Positions 33,630 to 47,400 of a stretch of DNA of 64,000 nucleotides are shown piece after piece. The DNA lies in contig JARZZO010000014.1 in NCBI GenBank assembly GCA_030544215.1, positions 22,761,734-22,825,733 of the forward strand, read 5' to 3'. The stretch comes from Zantedeschia hybrid cultivar (Eukaryota; Streptophyta; Magnoliopsida; Alismatales; Araceae). The notes below the pieces were generated by a model. That model made no database searches. It was not told where the DNA came from and saw only the letters and a list, made by a program, of their open reading frames with translations. A program made the position numbers and the translations under genes. Every line of letters begins with the position of its first letter. Within the stretch, counting starts at the first letter, position 1.

Positions 33630-35079
33630 TGTTGAAAATGAGTGTCCTATAAGTCAATCACATGAGATGTGGTGGGGATATTTTCAGAAATTCTCATTCA
33701 CTTAATAAGTGGCAGTATATTCATTATGTCTATTTATGATTGCATGTTACATAATTAGGTGTAATAAAGTCCGTAAGCTTATGTAATGAAAACTGGATCA
33801 CAATGACATTGTGATAATGAGATCAATTTTCTATAAACATAAGTTCTTAATATTCTTGGTTGTAGGATAATTGAGAACACGCATCTATTATCCAGGTAAA
33901 TCGACGCACACTTTGCCTGCTCATGTGATGAAAGTGGTTGGTCTCGTAACCACTTGTGTGGACACGTTAAAATAAGTGTATGGGTGCTCGTTGGAGGATG
34001 AGTTAACTTAATGATTTACTTGTAAGATGCCTGAATGGTTATTACACCTAATTGTTAATTAAGAAACTCATCGTTGTAATGGTGCAATTAATTTTTTGAC
34101 CTGAGATACCAAAGACATTTTGTGTAGAACATTACACTTCGATACTGGATTAATAGATTTTAGCCTTAAGTTATGTACAGTCAAGTCATTGGATGTGACG
34201 GAAAATATACAAAGATACTTGTATGGTCAATAAGGAATCACTCACTCTCTAGTATAATGTTTAGGAGATAGAATATTATGTTGAGTTCTACACATGTTAA
34301 ATCCTTGGCTAGGGTAGATTAGTTGAATAGAATTGCATGGTAACTGTTGATGAATAGGTTCCAGTGGATTGTGAATCTGCATCTGCAGGTCATGGTGCGT
34401 TGCTTAGGGCTAACCATGACATGTGCGTCAGTTAAATTAACCATCGGATGATTAATTTAAATGAAATAAATTGTAGTTCACATAGAATAATAGAATTAGT
34501 TATATTATTTGAATTAAGAGTTAATTCAGTAAAGATATTAAATATAAATTTAATATCTGGACTCACTGCGAGCATGATATTGGGTCAAGAGGGTCATACA
34601 CATAAATAATCTCACGAAGATATGTTAATTGAGGATTTTATAGAAATATCGAGTTTTTGTAAAAAATGACGACTGTTCTATAAATAGAGGGCTTAGAAAA
34701 AATTTAGCCAGCACGTGGGTCTCTCTCTTGGCCGCCCCCCTCCTCCTCTCTCTCCCCTCTCTCCCCTTTATTTTGACGGTCGTGCCATGGTGATTGTCGA
34801 GATCGTCTCAACGTACGAGAGATGATCTCGTTTTCGGAGGTTCGTGTGGTACGTCTAGAGGCCGGACTCTTGAACAGCTTGCAATCTTGAGATTGACCAC
34901 TCATTTGTCTTCGACTCGGCGAGAGATTTTCATCCTTGCATTGGTGAAAATCTAATTTTCTTGTTTCATTTATTATTTAGTTGCGATTCAAATACTCTAA
35001 GAATTGATGCACGAATTTTGAGAGAAAAAATAATTTTAATTTTCGTTGCGCTGTCGTTCTTCATAATACAAATCTTACA
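33630..35079 (+). mobile_element. Copia-type LTR (1450 bp) without visible partner
   Basis: Starts TGTTGAAAATGAGTG and ends AATCTTACA. A TATA box, TATAAATAGAGGG, begins at 34679. One base after the end is TGGTATCAGAACTAGG, the complement of initiator tRNA-Met, the usual Copia primer site. This marks it as a 5' LTR. No second copy, gag or pol lies within the window, so the element was truncated or is a remnant of a non-autonomous form. Confidence 0.75.
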
Positions 35080-35080
35080 G

Positions 35081-35096
35081 TGGTATCAGAACTAGG
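35081..35096 (+). other. Copia primer-binding site
   Basis: TGGTATCAGAACTAGG follows the LTR end after one base. It is the expected tRNA-Met-type primer site with an A in place of the usual G (TGGTATCAGAGC). Confidence 0.75.
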
Positions 35097-37198
35097 TTCT
35101 CAACTCTGTTTAGGTCGTTTTAATGCGTTTGTGTTATTTTTCGTCATTGCATGTGAGTTTTTCTTGGCTTACTTTGTTGAGGGCGTGCATGCGATGCTGC
35201 CATTGATCCAACTGTCCCAAAGCATTTGTGAATAGTTGGATATTTGTCGAACTTGTTGGCATCAATTTGGACACTTGGATGAGGCATATGGGTCAAATAG
35301 GTGATTTCATCATCTGCGTGCATAGATCCGTGGGTTTAATGTTTTGCTTTTTCCAACCTCATTTCTCATCCGGAATGTCCTGGAAGTGTTCCAAGGTTGT
35401 TCAACGTCGAAAGTCGCTCAAGAGAAAATTGTTCTAGAGATTTTTTGAGCCACGGATGAACCAGATGGCGGCCGTCGGTATTTGAAGCCTCTAGCGGAGA
35501 CCCAAAGGGATCTCCGGCCACCGTTGGCTAGAGTGCCACTAAACAGCGCTGGCCGGGTCATCGGACGGGTGGCGACCGACGGTGGGCCTCAGCGCCAATA
35601 GTGGGTAGCCCTAGTGGCGGCGCTCGGCGCTGCTGCTATAGTTCATACTCGGGGGGGGGGGGGGGCTAACGGGGGGAGATGAAAGGAAGGGTGTAGGCCC
35701 TTCATGGGTCCTTTGGACCTAGCCCACGGATCCGAACCGGAACCAAATGTACAGGGCCTATTAAACCCCTTTTCCCATTAAAGGCCCCATTTAGTCCATT
35801 AAAATGTGGATTTAAATTCTTTTAAAATTTTAAATTATTTTAAATGAGTTTAATTACATTAAAGGAATTTCAAACCCTAATTTTGATGGTTAACATATTT
35901 TAAATCAGTTTAAAATCTTGCTAACTTAGGTTTTAGTTAATTATTAACTTAAACCTCTTAATGATTGTGATTAGAATATGATTCTAATTAATCAATTAAT
36001 ATTCTTAGTTCGGAATTCAGCATGTGATGATGGGATATACTTTATTGTCTAAACAATTTCGACTTATTATTTATGCTTTAACTAAAATTGTTCAGTTAAT
36101 AAAGTAATTTTAATTATATTATGAATATAATTAGTATTTTTGAAGTTATAGTTATTTTAGAATTAACTATGTGATAGTTCACACCCTATACAAGTGATGT
36201 ATTTGTGTGTATAGATGATCATGGACTAGCCTAATCATGTGATGATGTGTGATTGAATGCATTAATGATAGTGGTGTGATTTATTTAGATGGGGCTTGCG
36301 TGCCTCCCTCTCTGTATAAAAATTCAAGTTGTAAACTTCTCTCTCTCTCCAGAAATGTGCTTTCCTTGATATAGATTAAGATTTCTTATTATTTCATGTA
36401 CATTTGTGGACTGTGTGCCTATTTTATTTATGACATGTAATTTTAAAAGACATATTGTGCATGAAGTGAGGAGGACATCATGCGGAATCATTCAACAAAG
36501 AGTCGCATCACGAAGAGCATAAGATGCCAAGACCAGTTGTGTTCTCTTTATGAGTTGTGCTATGGATCACTAACTGGCTCCAGTGACGTTACCACACTTA
36601 GAAAGTCCATAATTATCCACGAGGTTATAACATGTTTATGATAAATATAGATTGTGCTACTAGGTACATATTTCTTGTACGAGTATGTATATAATATTTC
36701 AAAGATTTATACTTGTGTATGATGTGCGTACGATGTGTTTCATTAAACGTTCACGACAACCAACTTAAAATTATCGGACTCACAATTAATAACAATCTTT
36801 AAATTACTAGGCCAGACTGGGCCGGACAAGGAATCAATTCTACGGGTCCGTGGGCAATTGGGCAACAAACAGGCCGTTAAGCTGGCCCATTGACACCTTT
36901 CTGTTGGGTGCAAATGCCGGCGCGCGAAGAAAGTAGGAAGGAGAAGCAATAATTATGGTGGGGGGGGGTTTAACGTATTTTCCCCTCTGCTTTATGAAAT
37001 ATAATTATCTCCCTTTCCTTCTTATATCGCTTTTAATGTTACTGTGTAGTTATGTTAATTATTTGATCCCTCATTGGAACTCCTACTGTCCTCTTTGGAC
37101 TACTACTAATTGGCTAGGGGGTGAAGCCAACCATACATGGATGACATGGGAAATCTCTCTCGGGCAGACCTTTGCCTAGGAGAACCCTTGATTAGAAA
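35097..37198. other. Leader remnant of the Copia element and intergenic DNA
   Basis: The first several hundred bases are probably the untranslated leader of the Copia element. A GC-rich patch at 35440-35640 and a poly-G run at about 35650-35665 follow, then AT-rich DNA. No gag or pol motif was found and the right limit is unclear. Confidence 0.4.
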
Positions 37199-37206
37199 GT
37201 TTCGGA

Positions 37207-37876
37207 TAGGACTGTCAACGGAGCGAACAAGGAGCGTATATCACAGTATCCGATTCCGTTCCATTTAGTATTATCCGAATATCCGACTCCAGATACTATC
37301 CGACGGATAATAAATTTTTCTATTCAAATTCGACTTTGCCGGATAGTATCCGAATTCGTAAATATTTCAACTTTGTCTTGTAATTTAATGACTTTAGAAA
37401 TTTTATTTTTTGCATAGTCCATGAATATCATAGATTTAAATTAATACATATTCAAGTTATAAATATCTAGATAAATTTAAATAATTTGAATGCTTCATTA
37501 AATATACCTTAGATAATAACAAATGCTTAAATAATTTATCTAAATTAATAAAACCACTAAAAATAAACAAAAATCACAAGAAACTTCATTAGTATCGCTC
37601 AATATGTCTTAAGCATACTTCAAATATTGAATTACCATTTATTTAAATATATAAATATCATTAAAATGAAAATAACTTATTAACATACATAATCGGTCGG
37701 ATAATAATCGGAGCGGATATCTATTTTTCGTTTCCACTTCAAATGTTAATCGGATAATTAAACGGATATTTGGATATGTTCGTCGGATGTCTTAATAGGA
37801 TAAATATCCGACTAATCGGATGCGGATGCGGATGCGAATCGAAGTCAAATATTATCCGGATCCGTTGACAGTCCTA
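37207..37876. mobile_element. 670-bp non-autonomous hAT element
   Basis: The perfect 8-bp target duplication GTTTCGGA lies at 37199-37206 and 37877-37884. The ends are the 16-bp perfect inverted repeat TAGGACTGTCAACGGA / TCCGTTGACAGTCCTA. The inside is AT-rich with many ATCCGAAT/ATCCGACT words. No coding content. A related right end lies at about 56090-56113. Confidence 0.9.
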
Positions 37877-38155
37877 GTTTCGGATGGCCAAGATCTTTCA
37901 TTTGTCATTTTCCTTTGGTGGTATTTGAAAATATTATTATATTATAGATCACTCTTAAAGTCTGATTATGTTATATATTTGAGAAAGTACATATCGTTAA
38001 TGATCATTTTTTTGAAAAAAAACATATTGGGCACGCTTCATGAGCCTTTCTTCGGATGATGGATTACTAATAAATTATCTTATTTTGGTACGTAGGTTTT
38101 CTACTACAGGGAACTTCCTCCTCTTTCAAAGCTTTTAGTTATTTTATATGTCCTC

Positions 38156-38179
38156 AAAAAAAAAAAAAAAAAAAAAAAA
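38156..38179. repeat. Poly-A run, 24 bases
   Basis: A pure A run about 220 bases upstream of the bystin start codon. It could be the tail of an old retroposon or simple sequence; no target duplication was found. Confidence 0.9.
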
Positions 38180-38223
38180 CTCTCATGTTCTCTTTTTTAT
38201 GTCTCTCTTCTCTTTCACATTCC

Positions 38224-38325
38224 GGTTTAGGGTTCGTCCTAACTCGAGCCAACCCGGTCCGAGTTGCAGCCCTACTTGAGGCTCCAACCGTGCGCCGATG
38301 TGACCCACGCTAAAAGTTAGGGTTT
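38224..38325 (+). promoter_or_regulatory. Telo-box motifs in the bystin promoter / 5' UTR
   Basis: GGTTTAGGGTT at 38224-38234 and TTAGGGTTT (the exact inverse of AAACCCTAA) at 38317-38325. Telo-boxes are established promoter elements of plant ribosomal-protein and ribosome-biogenesis genes, which fits the bystin gene that starts 76 bases later. The region between also carries a CT-rich initiator-like stretch at 38190-38220. Confidence 0.6.
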
Positions 38326-38400
38326 TTTGCTTGCTGTTTTGGCTGGCAAGTTCACATCGCGTCCGAGCGGAACCTCGCACGAGCTCTGCTGCTTTTAGCA

Positions 38401-41400
38401 ATGGCGGGGAAGAAGCGGAAGGCGTCGGACCCCAAGCAGAAGCCTCAGAGAGAGCGCCACTGGCAGGCGCTAGACTCCGACGACGACACCGTCGTCTCGA
38501 AGACCCGTAGCCGCGCTCCTAAGCAACACCACGAAGAGGACGAGGCATTCGCTCGCTGACCTCTCCTCAATTCTTCCAATCTTGTTGCCTTTGGGTCCTC
38601 CAACTCCATCTTTTAAGTCTGTTCTTCCTTCTCACAGTTGATCTCGCCCGCCCTGAGTGCGAAAATTTTGAGCGAAGCTCTGAAGCAGCAGAGGGAGATC
38701 CTCGAAGAAGCCGAGAGAGACGAGGAGGCAAAACTTCAGGCGCTGCCTCCGATTTCTATTGAATCCGTGGAGCCCTCCGTCGCCAGCGACGACGAAGATG
38801 AGATCGATGATTTTGGTGGGTTCTCTGAGACCCAGAGTCAGTACGAGGGCTACGAGGTGAGGTGTTGGGTTGTCGTTGTCGGCTACTGCTAAAAGCTGCA
38901 GTCTTTGTTGGATTTGTTACCGTTATTTTGTTTTGCGCGTGAGATTTGATTGCTTACCTTTGTATGTTTTATCTTGATTTCATGTGTATTGTGTTGCGTT
39001 TGTTTGCTTGTTGCAGCAAGAGATCAATGAGGAAGATGAGAGGATTTTATCAGCATTCATGTCTAAAGATGCCGGTCCGCAGCGAACATTGGCAGATATC
39101 ATCATACAGAAGATTAGAGAAAAGAATACTGAGGTATCTGCAGGTCCGTTTCACTGTTTCTCCCCCCTCTCTTCCTCCCCTCCCTAACATTGTTCTGTGT
39201 TTGTTTAGTTCCTCAATATTTGAATCAATGAGCTTTTGTTTGCTGTTGCTCAAAATTGTATTTTGAGGTCAATGCGCATTATATGAGTGCGTGATCTGTG
39301 GCTTTTCAGTTGCTTCTATTCTATGATGGAGTGGCATTCTTTTGATACTAGGATTCAGTCAATGTTTAAACGTTTTTCTATGGTTTCTGACACCATCCGT
39401 TAGTTTTATGCCTGGGAATTTTCTCTGAATACTTACATCATCTTGTTGCTATTCTTTTATCTTACTCTCTGACAATTAGATGAAAACATCCAGAATGCGA
39501 AGTGGATGGAAACCAGTTGATACTTTAATTAAGTTGCAAATTAGAAAGAAAAATCAAGAGGCTTGCTTGTTAGTAACTCGGGTAGAAGTTAAGGGTCGTT
39601 AGTAAAGATTGTGTTGGCAGAGGATTGAGAGATTTTTGTTGAGGACAAGTCAGTAACTTGGTGGTGCTTGATAGATTGTTGTCTTTTTTCTCTTCTGCGA
39701 TTCTGGTTACTGATGCACTTTTGTCTCATGTGTCTTGGGTTTGTTAGAGGTAGTATATTGGATGTGGAGTGTGTTCTATCTGCTTATACCCTAAATCTGG
39801 CAGTATGTCTGCCTTCCCTCCCCTCAGGGAAAAAAGAAGAAAGCATACCATTCATGAAGAAATAAGAATTGAGCATGGAAATTAAGTTATAAAATAAATG
39901 GTGTATAAATGAAATAGTACTAAATTAGGTCTTCTTTTTTATGGATGGCTGCCCAAATTTTGTAAAAGAGGATTTATGAATAAGGACTACTAGAGCTACG
40001 GAGCCATAAGCGCGCCTTTTCGTTGTGTTAGGAGTGATGGAGCTTTCCCAATAAAAGGAATACATAGTGAGTCACAGGAATAATAGAAAAAAACACTATT
40101 TGATTTTGGGGCTCACTATCACCTTTGAGGCATGCCTTTTCTTTGGTTCTACTGAAATTTGTGCATTTGCTTCCTCAGATAGTTATTCGTCTGGTATAGA
40201 ATTATGGCGAACAAGTCAAGTCATTGTGTTTTTATTCCCAGGAATGCTGTCAAATTGAGATTCTTGATTCTGTCTGTTACATAAATATTCAATAATATCC
40301 ATTTGTGTATTCTAATCTCTAATTGTTAATGGCAACCTGTTTTTGGGTCTAGATGTACGTCCTCTACCCAAGTTGGATACTTCCATCATTGACTTGTACA
40401 AGGGGTATGTAAATACTTTTTGAATAATACTCCCTTTTCACTTGCCTTCATGATTTAATGGGCTGTCTTTGATGATGTATTGATGTCCCATATATGCGCA
40501 GGGTTGGCAAAATCCTCAGTAGGTATACAAGTGGGAAGATCCCAAAGGCATTTAAACACATTCCATCACTAGAGCTTTGGGAGGAAGTACTATACTTGAC
40601 GGAGCCAGAAAGGTGGACAGGGAATGCAATGTATCAAGCAACAAGGTTGTTTGCATCAAAAAATGTCAAAAAGGCCCAACGGTTTTATAGCCTTGTTCTG
40701 CTCCCACGTGTTAGAGATGACATTCGAGAACACAAAAGGCTGCATTTTGGTTTATACCAGTCCCTGAAAAAGTCCCTTTACAAGCCAGCTGCCTTCTTCA
40801 AGGGTATTTTGCTGCCACTCTGCAAGGTATGTAACTTGGAAATTGATGGTTTGACTGTACATTGAGTTGATTCATCTTTTTACATTGTTTTTTTTGGGGG
40901 TGGGGGGAGAAATTACGGTATGTATCACCAATTTTATTAGAATGAATAGAGGTACATCCAATCAAAAGAGGAAAGGTTCTCTCCCTAAAGAAAATCATCT
41001 TTTTGAATTGTATTTTTCATAAAAAGATTCTATGGTTCGACTTTTCTCATCACGATTTTCTATGAAACTTCTATCTATTAGTTCAAAGTTCAGCTTCAAC
41101 TTGTGGGCATTTAAGAGAAAAGTTGGGATAGCATCCAATTAACTGGGTTCAACTTATTATCAACTCTCTTGTGGTATATCCTTGTTTTGAACTTTTTCTA
41201 GAGTTGTTGCAGTTAAAACTCTCATTTCACAAAATTGCGTCAACCGTCACACCCTGAGATAGAAAGGACACTATTTGATAATTCTGATCTTAGAGTATCT
41301 GGAAAAGTCATTGATACATGCCATGGGAAGTGTGTCATGATGAGGTGAAGCAACAGAGCTAGATGAGATAATACAGAGCAAATACTATGATGAATAAAGA

Positions 41401-44400
41401 GATTCTACCATTTTTTTTCTACTTTCCTGTTGACTGCATTGCTCCCCAACACAACCTTAAAGCTTCTGACGGGCTTCTTGGTGGCAAGAAAATTCAGTCT
41501 TCTACTTACTGGTTTGATTGGAGAATAAGGGGGAATAGGATGGCTTATTCTTTTTATTCCACTTTGATTGTGTGGATTGCGTATACTGGGTCGGAATTTC
41601 TTACGCTGGAATAAAAAGAATTAGCAATTTGGACAAAAGTGTTAGAATTGCTTTTCCCCCTAGGATAAGTATTAATGATGCTTCTATTATCTCATTTTAT
41701 TTTTAATTTATTTACCGAATAAGCATGGCTTATTCTCATTAGACGGAATAAGCAGTTACCAAAATAAAAAGAGCCATATTCTGGTATAAGTAATCTGAAA
41801 TTGTTTATACTGGAATAAGCAATCCGGCTATCAAACTGGCACTAAGTCTTGCTGTTGAATGATTCTTCTTTGAGCTCTTGAGGCTGATTGGTGAGGTGTG
41901 GAACTGTTTTTTGCTAGAATCCTTAATTGAACTATGGAGTTCCCACTGGTCCCTAGCAGGTTTGATAGGCATGCCACAGCCAACTTGACTATCATTCCAC
42001 ACTTTTAAGCCTTGTTTGGTTGAGGGATAGCACCTGGTTAACCCAGGTTATCCCACTTTTAACCCTTTTTTTGGTTTGACTAGAGGATTATGCTATTTGG
42101 GCTAAACAGTGGGATAAAACTCACTTAACCCACTCTTAGCCTGGGTTTTATATCCCAGCTCAAGGCATGGGATAGAAGGGGATAGCGCGCATGTTAATGC
42201 CATTTAATGAGAAATAAATGTTACTCAAAGTTAATTATTTTTATTAATATTCAGAGTAAAAATAAAAATATTAGTAAATACTAATAATCTAACTAATATT
42301 CAGAGTGAAAAAGGGCATATTTGAATATCCGTTCAATCAAGATTAGAACATTGGACCAACATATCTAGGATTCTAGATATCCGTTTAATCATTCAATTAA
42401 TATTCAGAACAGAAATGAAAATATTAATACTCCAATTAATGTTTGAAGCGGAAACGGATATATCTAAATTTCCATTTAAGCAAAACATCGAAATGGACAT
42501 ATCCAAATGTCTGATTAATATCCGGGAAAAAAAAAAACAAATGTTAATTGTCCGATATTCGGAGCGAAAACAAACATATCTAGATATTCGTTTAATTAAG
42601 GTTAGAACATCCAACATACATATCCAAATGTCCATTTAAACATCCGATTAATGTTTAGAGTGGAAATTTGATTAACATTAGTTTATTTAAATAAATTATT
42701 TCATTTTTGAAGCATAATTAATAATTTTTTATTTATTTTTAGTGGTGTAACTTATTTATATAAATTATTTAAGTCATATTTGAAGCATACCTAATAATTA
42801 TGTTCTTTATGTTTAGTAATGTAACATATTTATATAAAAAAATAAGTCATTTTTGTTATTACCTAAGGTATGTTTAAGAGTATTTAAATGATATAAAATT
42901 CATCTAAATATTCATAATTTGAATATGATTGATTCAAAACTCTCATATGATAATTTAAAAGATGTATTAACTTTAAAACATATTTAAATGAAAATTCTAT
43001 GTACCTATCCTAGGTTAATGCTCGCTTTGTTACCGAAGCAAAGCTACTTATCCCCGGAGTAGCCCAACTTATCATGTGACATATCCCAGTGTTACCAAAT
43101 CAAAAACAGGTTAAATCAGGGCCAACCTAATCTATCCCACTAGGATAGGTTATCTCCATCCCGCAATCAAACATGAGCTTAGGAACTGTCCTGCCTTATT
43201 CTGAATACGAATACATATGGCTGTGGCTTTAGCCACCAGCTCCTCGTCACCCAACGTGATAAAAGATTTGAATGCATGCTTTTGTTATCATTCCTACGTA
43301 CTGAGATCTTTGGGCTACGAGCACCTGTGGATTTATCTTGTGGCAATTGCAGTACCTCTCCTTGATTATTCCAATTTGTACCATAAAAATTACCTTCTCC
43401 TGAAGATTTTGTCAATGTCACCTTCCCCAGTTGGGAGGATGTGCCTGTTCCCATGTTCCTGCCATTTGTCTCTGCCTTGCCGGCCTTTGTGTAATTGTCA
43501 ATCTCCAGGAGAATTGGGGGCACCAGTGGTGAGAATTCAAGAATAGGAGGCTTGTCCATCATGCCATGATCACTGGATCATGATCTGCTTTGTCCATCAT
43601 CCCATGGTGATTGCATCATGAGTGCTCCCGTTTGCCTCATTTTCAGTTTCCTCCTGCCTGGCTGTCTTCTGGATTATCGGTGATGATATTATCTTTGATG
43701 GTGAGTCCCACTGCCCTGACCTAGTGTCATGCCTTCACCTTTGCCGAAAATCGTGGAGGGGGCCTCATCTACTCCTCTGAACTTTAAGCTCTGGATGTAG
43801 GCTGTCCACCACTTGAAATGTGAGCAAGTCTATTCCTTCATGCCAGGCCATGTCTGCTGAGAGGACATACTTGTCTAAGTCTTACCTTATGATCCTTTTA
43901 AGGATTGTTCAGAGCACCAGGGGTGATGTTGCCAAATTCTACTGCTCCTGGTAAAGGTCTCCCTTCTTGAGGTCTTTGATATGGTCCTTCCCTCAATGAT
44001 TGTACTCCATGTACCAAGGCACTTGAAATTGTCACCTGGACTCCAAGACCCTGACCCATTTTATTCTGGTTCTGCTCCTAGTTCGGCCGAGTTAACTTAT
44101 TCTGGTTTTGCTCCTAGTTCGACCGAGTTAACTTGTTCAATGTTTTGTGTGCTTCCTCATATCTTCCATTTGTGAATCTCTCAGTGCCTTGTAATTTTTG
44201 TATGCCTCAACTACTTGCTTGTATGTCCATGCAGATTTGCCAGGCTTTATCATCTAAATTTGTCAAACTTTGGGAATCACAGATCTATCATCCACTTCCA
44301 CATGTAATCTGGCATAGTCCAGGTCTGCCTAACAGGTGGTTTGCTTGTCTGCTTCCTTCAAAAGAGGTGAGAATGACGTTAAAAACCTAATCGCTCATAA

Positions 44401-47400
44401 GGGGATATGGAATACCCACCACTCTGTACCAAGATTGTCTCTCCCTTTCAAGACACCTGCAAACCTTTTGAAAACTTCCATGACAACCAAGAATCCATGC
44501 ATCCATCTATGGTATGTTCTTTCCCTGAAAGGATCTGTTGGGTGATAAAGATTGAAGAGCAACTCATCAAGAACTTCTTCTCATCAATCCGGCTGATATG
44601 CCAACAGTTCCTAGCAGCCAAGGAAGCTGCAGAGAATGTTGCACCTTCTCCACATCCCATTTTCTTTACGCGGCTATACCCACCAAACTTTCATTATATG
44701 TCACAACGTTCTGTTGAATTGGGGGAACCACGGTGCCTGGATAAATTAGCTCACTCCTTTCTGACACTTCTATGTGACTTTTCTCCCCTGATGCTGAATG
44801 TGTTGTTCTATAGAGAAGAGACCAATACCCTGGCATCTCCAGTGAACGAGACATCTAGACTGTTGTGACATTACACAACCCAGTGTTTTAAAGCCAAACC
44901 GGACGTGCCTCTTAACTGGAGCAAAACCAGAAACTGGTGGCTTTTCTGGTAATGTGGGCATCCTCTAAAAAAACTGAGAGGTTCAGTTGGTTCACATGAA
45001 AGCTGGCCAGTTCAAAGTCGAATACTATATTTTCTTCTACAAAAGGTCATTTTAAACTATTCAAAATTGAACTCAAGATCAGTATTTAAACCTATGTAGT
45101 CAGAGGCGAGAGGTGAGCGAGGCGACCTGGGGTTCGCCTCAACCTCAAATGCCTAGGCGACCGCCTAGGCGTTTGAGGCGATGTGTTCTCTCATAAATCA
45201 CTATGAAAGAAGAAAATGACAATATAAGGAAAATTAATAAAACATCCAAGACAGTCATATGCAAGACTTTGAGAAGCACTAATCATGTCCAAGATGGAAT
45301 CCCTAAGACCATCTACTACCCATATAAGTAGTGGGTGGTCTTATGAATCATTAAAAATAAGAAAAAATATTATAACATGTAAGAGAAAAAGCGCACTGGA
45401 CATTATTAAAAAAAAGCATTAGCTACTTTGTAATAATTAAGAAGAAGAACAAGCAATCCTACATCATTAAACAAGAAATAAATATTTGGTATAGACATCA
45501 TCGGCATGTGTGTAGGTGAGTGAGGCGAACATGAGGTGAGGCGAGGCGTTTTGGCTCGCCTCAACCTACTTAATCGCCTAGGCGAGTGAGGCGACCGCCT
45601 TTGATAGCATAGATTTAAACACAAGATATGCACATCATAAAGAGCCAATAAGTTTTGTGATAAAAAACAAATACCTTCCAAGAAATGATGTGCATATCTT
45701 GAAAGTTGCAAACATGTATTTTTGTTTCCTGGGAAAATATCGCCCGTGATTTTTTTATTTCCCGAGAAATACTTCCCATGATTCTTTACTTTCCGGGAAA
45801 ATGTTGAGAATGCAAAAAACCCCTTAAACTGATTCCTTGTCTTGGGGATGATGGGGGAGATATTGTGCAGCTGCCGATGAATTATTTTCCTCATCATGAA
45901 ATGATCTTTTGGCTTGAACTTTAAAAGAAAAAGATGGATACTCTGGTATCGTCCAATAAAAAGAGGGAGGGGAATTGTATTGAATGGCCGGGCAACCCAG
46001 CCAAACAAACATCGAAAACTTCACCCAGATGCACCTGAAGTCCTAATCACTGACTGCAGCAGCATTTCTCCAGATTCCTGAGGATGTTTCTGGGATTTGA
46101 AGGGGAAGCTTATCCCTTTATTTTAAAATAGACAATATTATACTGCTAATTTTTCGTAAGCTTTTAAAATTTTTACTCTTCTTAATGAGTTCTCTTGACT
46201 TGATAAGATATATAGTCTTTAATAGTGAAGCAAAAGACTCAAATTTCTGTTTCTAATTTACAGTCGGGAAGTTGCACTCTTCGAGAAGCTGTAATCATTG
46301 GTAGTATTATTCAGAAATGCAAAATTCCTCCTATTCATTCTAGGTAATCTCCTTGTTGATTGTAATATCATGTTTGGTTTCTTTGATGGCTACAAAGTTA
46401 TCAGCTCATGGCTTTATGAAGTTTTAACTTTGACATCACTTCAACCTTCTTGGAAATGAAACCGTAATCTATTTCCTAATTTCTTCAACAGTGTTGCACT
46501 GATGAAGATGGCAGAGATGGACTATTGTGGAACCACGAGGTATTACTTTAAGCCAACATTAGCTGCTTTAGTGTTCTTAGCATGGAAGACAGGAACAACG
46601 TGTTCTGATGTGAATTTGCCAATTTAATTGGAATTGCCACTATAAGGCACAGAAATCAGGGGTCAATAACAATAGCCAAGAAGGGAAAACGACTGAATTT
46701 GAGGAGGATGAAAAAAAGAGGAAGGGGGGAGGAGGGAAAAGCAGAAAGAGACGGAAAAGAAGTCGGAAAAAATGGAAGATGACAAAAAGTTTGACCGATA
46801 TGCATTGATTCTTTCAATGCAGATTTAGGTCTTGATTGTCCATGGCTGTTAGCCTCGTTATATGCAAATATTTTCAATTAACTGTATTGCTGTCTCTTTT
46901 TGATACTAAGTTGCTTTGGTTTTCATTTTTTTTTTTGCAGTTATTTCATAAAGCTTATTCTAGACAAGAAATATGCGTTGCCTTACCGAGTGCTTGATGC
47001 AGTTGTTGCACATTTTATGAGGTTTCTAGAGGATGAAAGAATCATGCCTGTTATATGGCACCAATCACTTCTGTCTCTTGTACAAAGGTGAAGTCTTACA
47101 ATGCATTTTTTATCTATCTTTGACTTGGCCTTGGACATAAAAAGTTTTGCTTTCAAAACTTGAATGCTCTCAAAAGTTAGCTTTTGTCTAATTTGTAATT
47201 CTATAGCAAAACATACCTTTTCCCATGGTTCGTATAGTTTCTGAATTATTCACCGAATTACTAGCATCGGTACTGAGTATGTCTAAAAAAGAATCTCCAG
47301 AAGTTGGATGGGCATCATTGGATTTTGTCATGCCCAAGTGAATGAAGCATTTATGATATGACACATCTACGAGTAGATAGTTTTATTATTCTTGTCCCAT

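Larger units (their letters stand above)
40827..46263 (+). other. Bystin intron 5, 5.4 kb, transposon-filled
   Basis: Donor AAG|GTATGT, acceptor TTTACAG|TCG. It contains a PIF-like element (42008-43178), a hAT element (45092-45612), a 36-bp duplication (44061-44132), and a possible further MITE at about 41506-41841 with weakly inverted CTGGTTTGAT ends. The stretch 43185-45080 holds several short open frames with no domain I can name. Confidence 0.85.

Noticed and set aside
38156..38179. Poly-A run as the tail of a SINE or processed pseudogene
   Set aside because: No A/B box, coding remnant or target duplication was found beside it.
41506..41841. Second MITE in bystin intron 5 with CTGGTTTGAT...ATCAAACTGG ends
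   Set aside because: The ends are only roughly inverted and no target duplication could be fixed, so it is mentioned only in the intron entry.
43179..43562. 127-codon minus-strand frame in bystin intron 5
   Set aside because: Polar, low-complexity product with no recognised domain. A LINE ORF1 or gag remnant was considered but no motif supports it.
45406..46008. 200-codon minus-strand frame in bystin intron 5
   Set aside because: It crosses the right end of the hAT element into unrelated intron DNA and has no recognisable domain, so chance openness is likelier than a gene.
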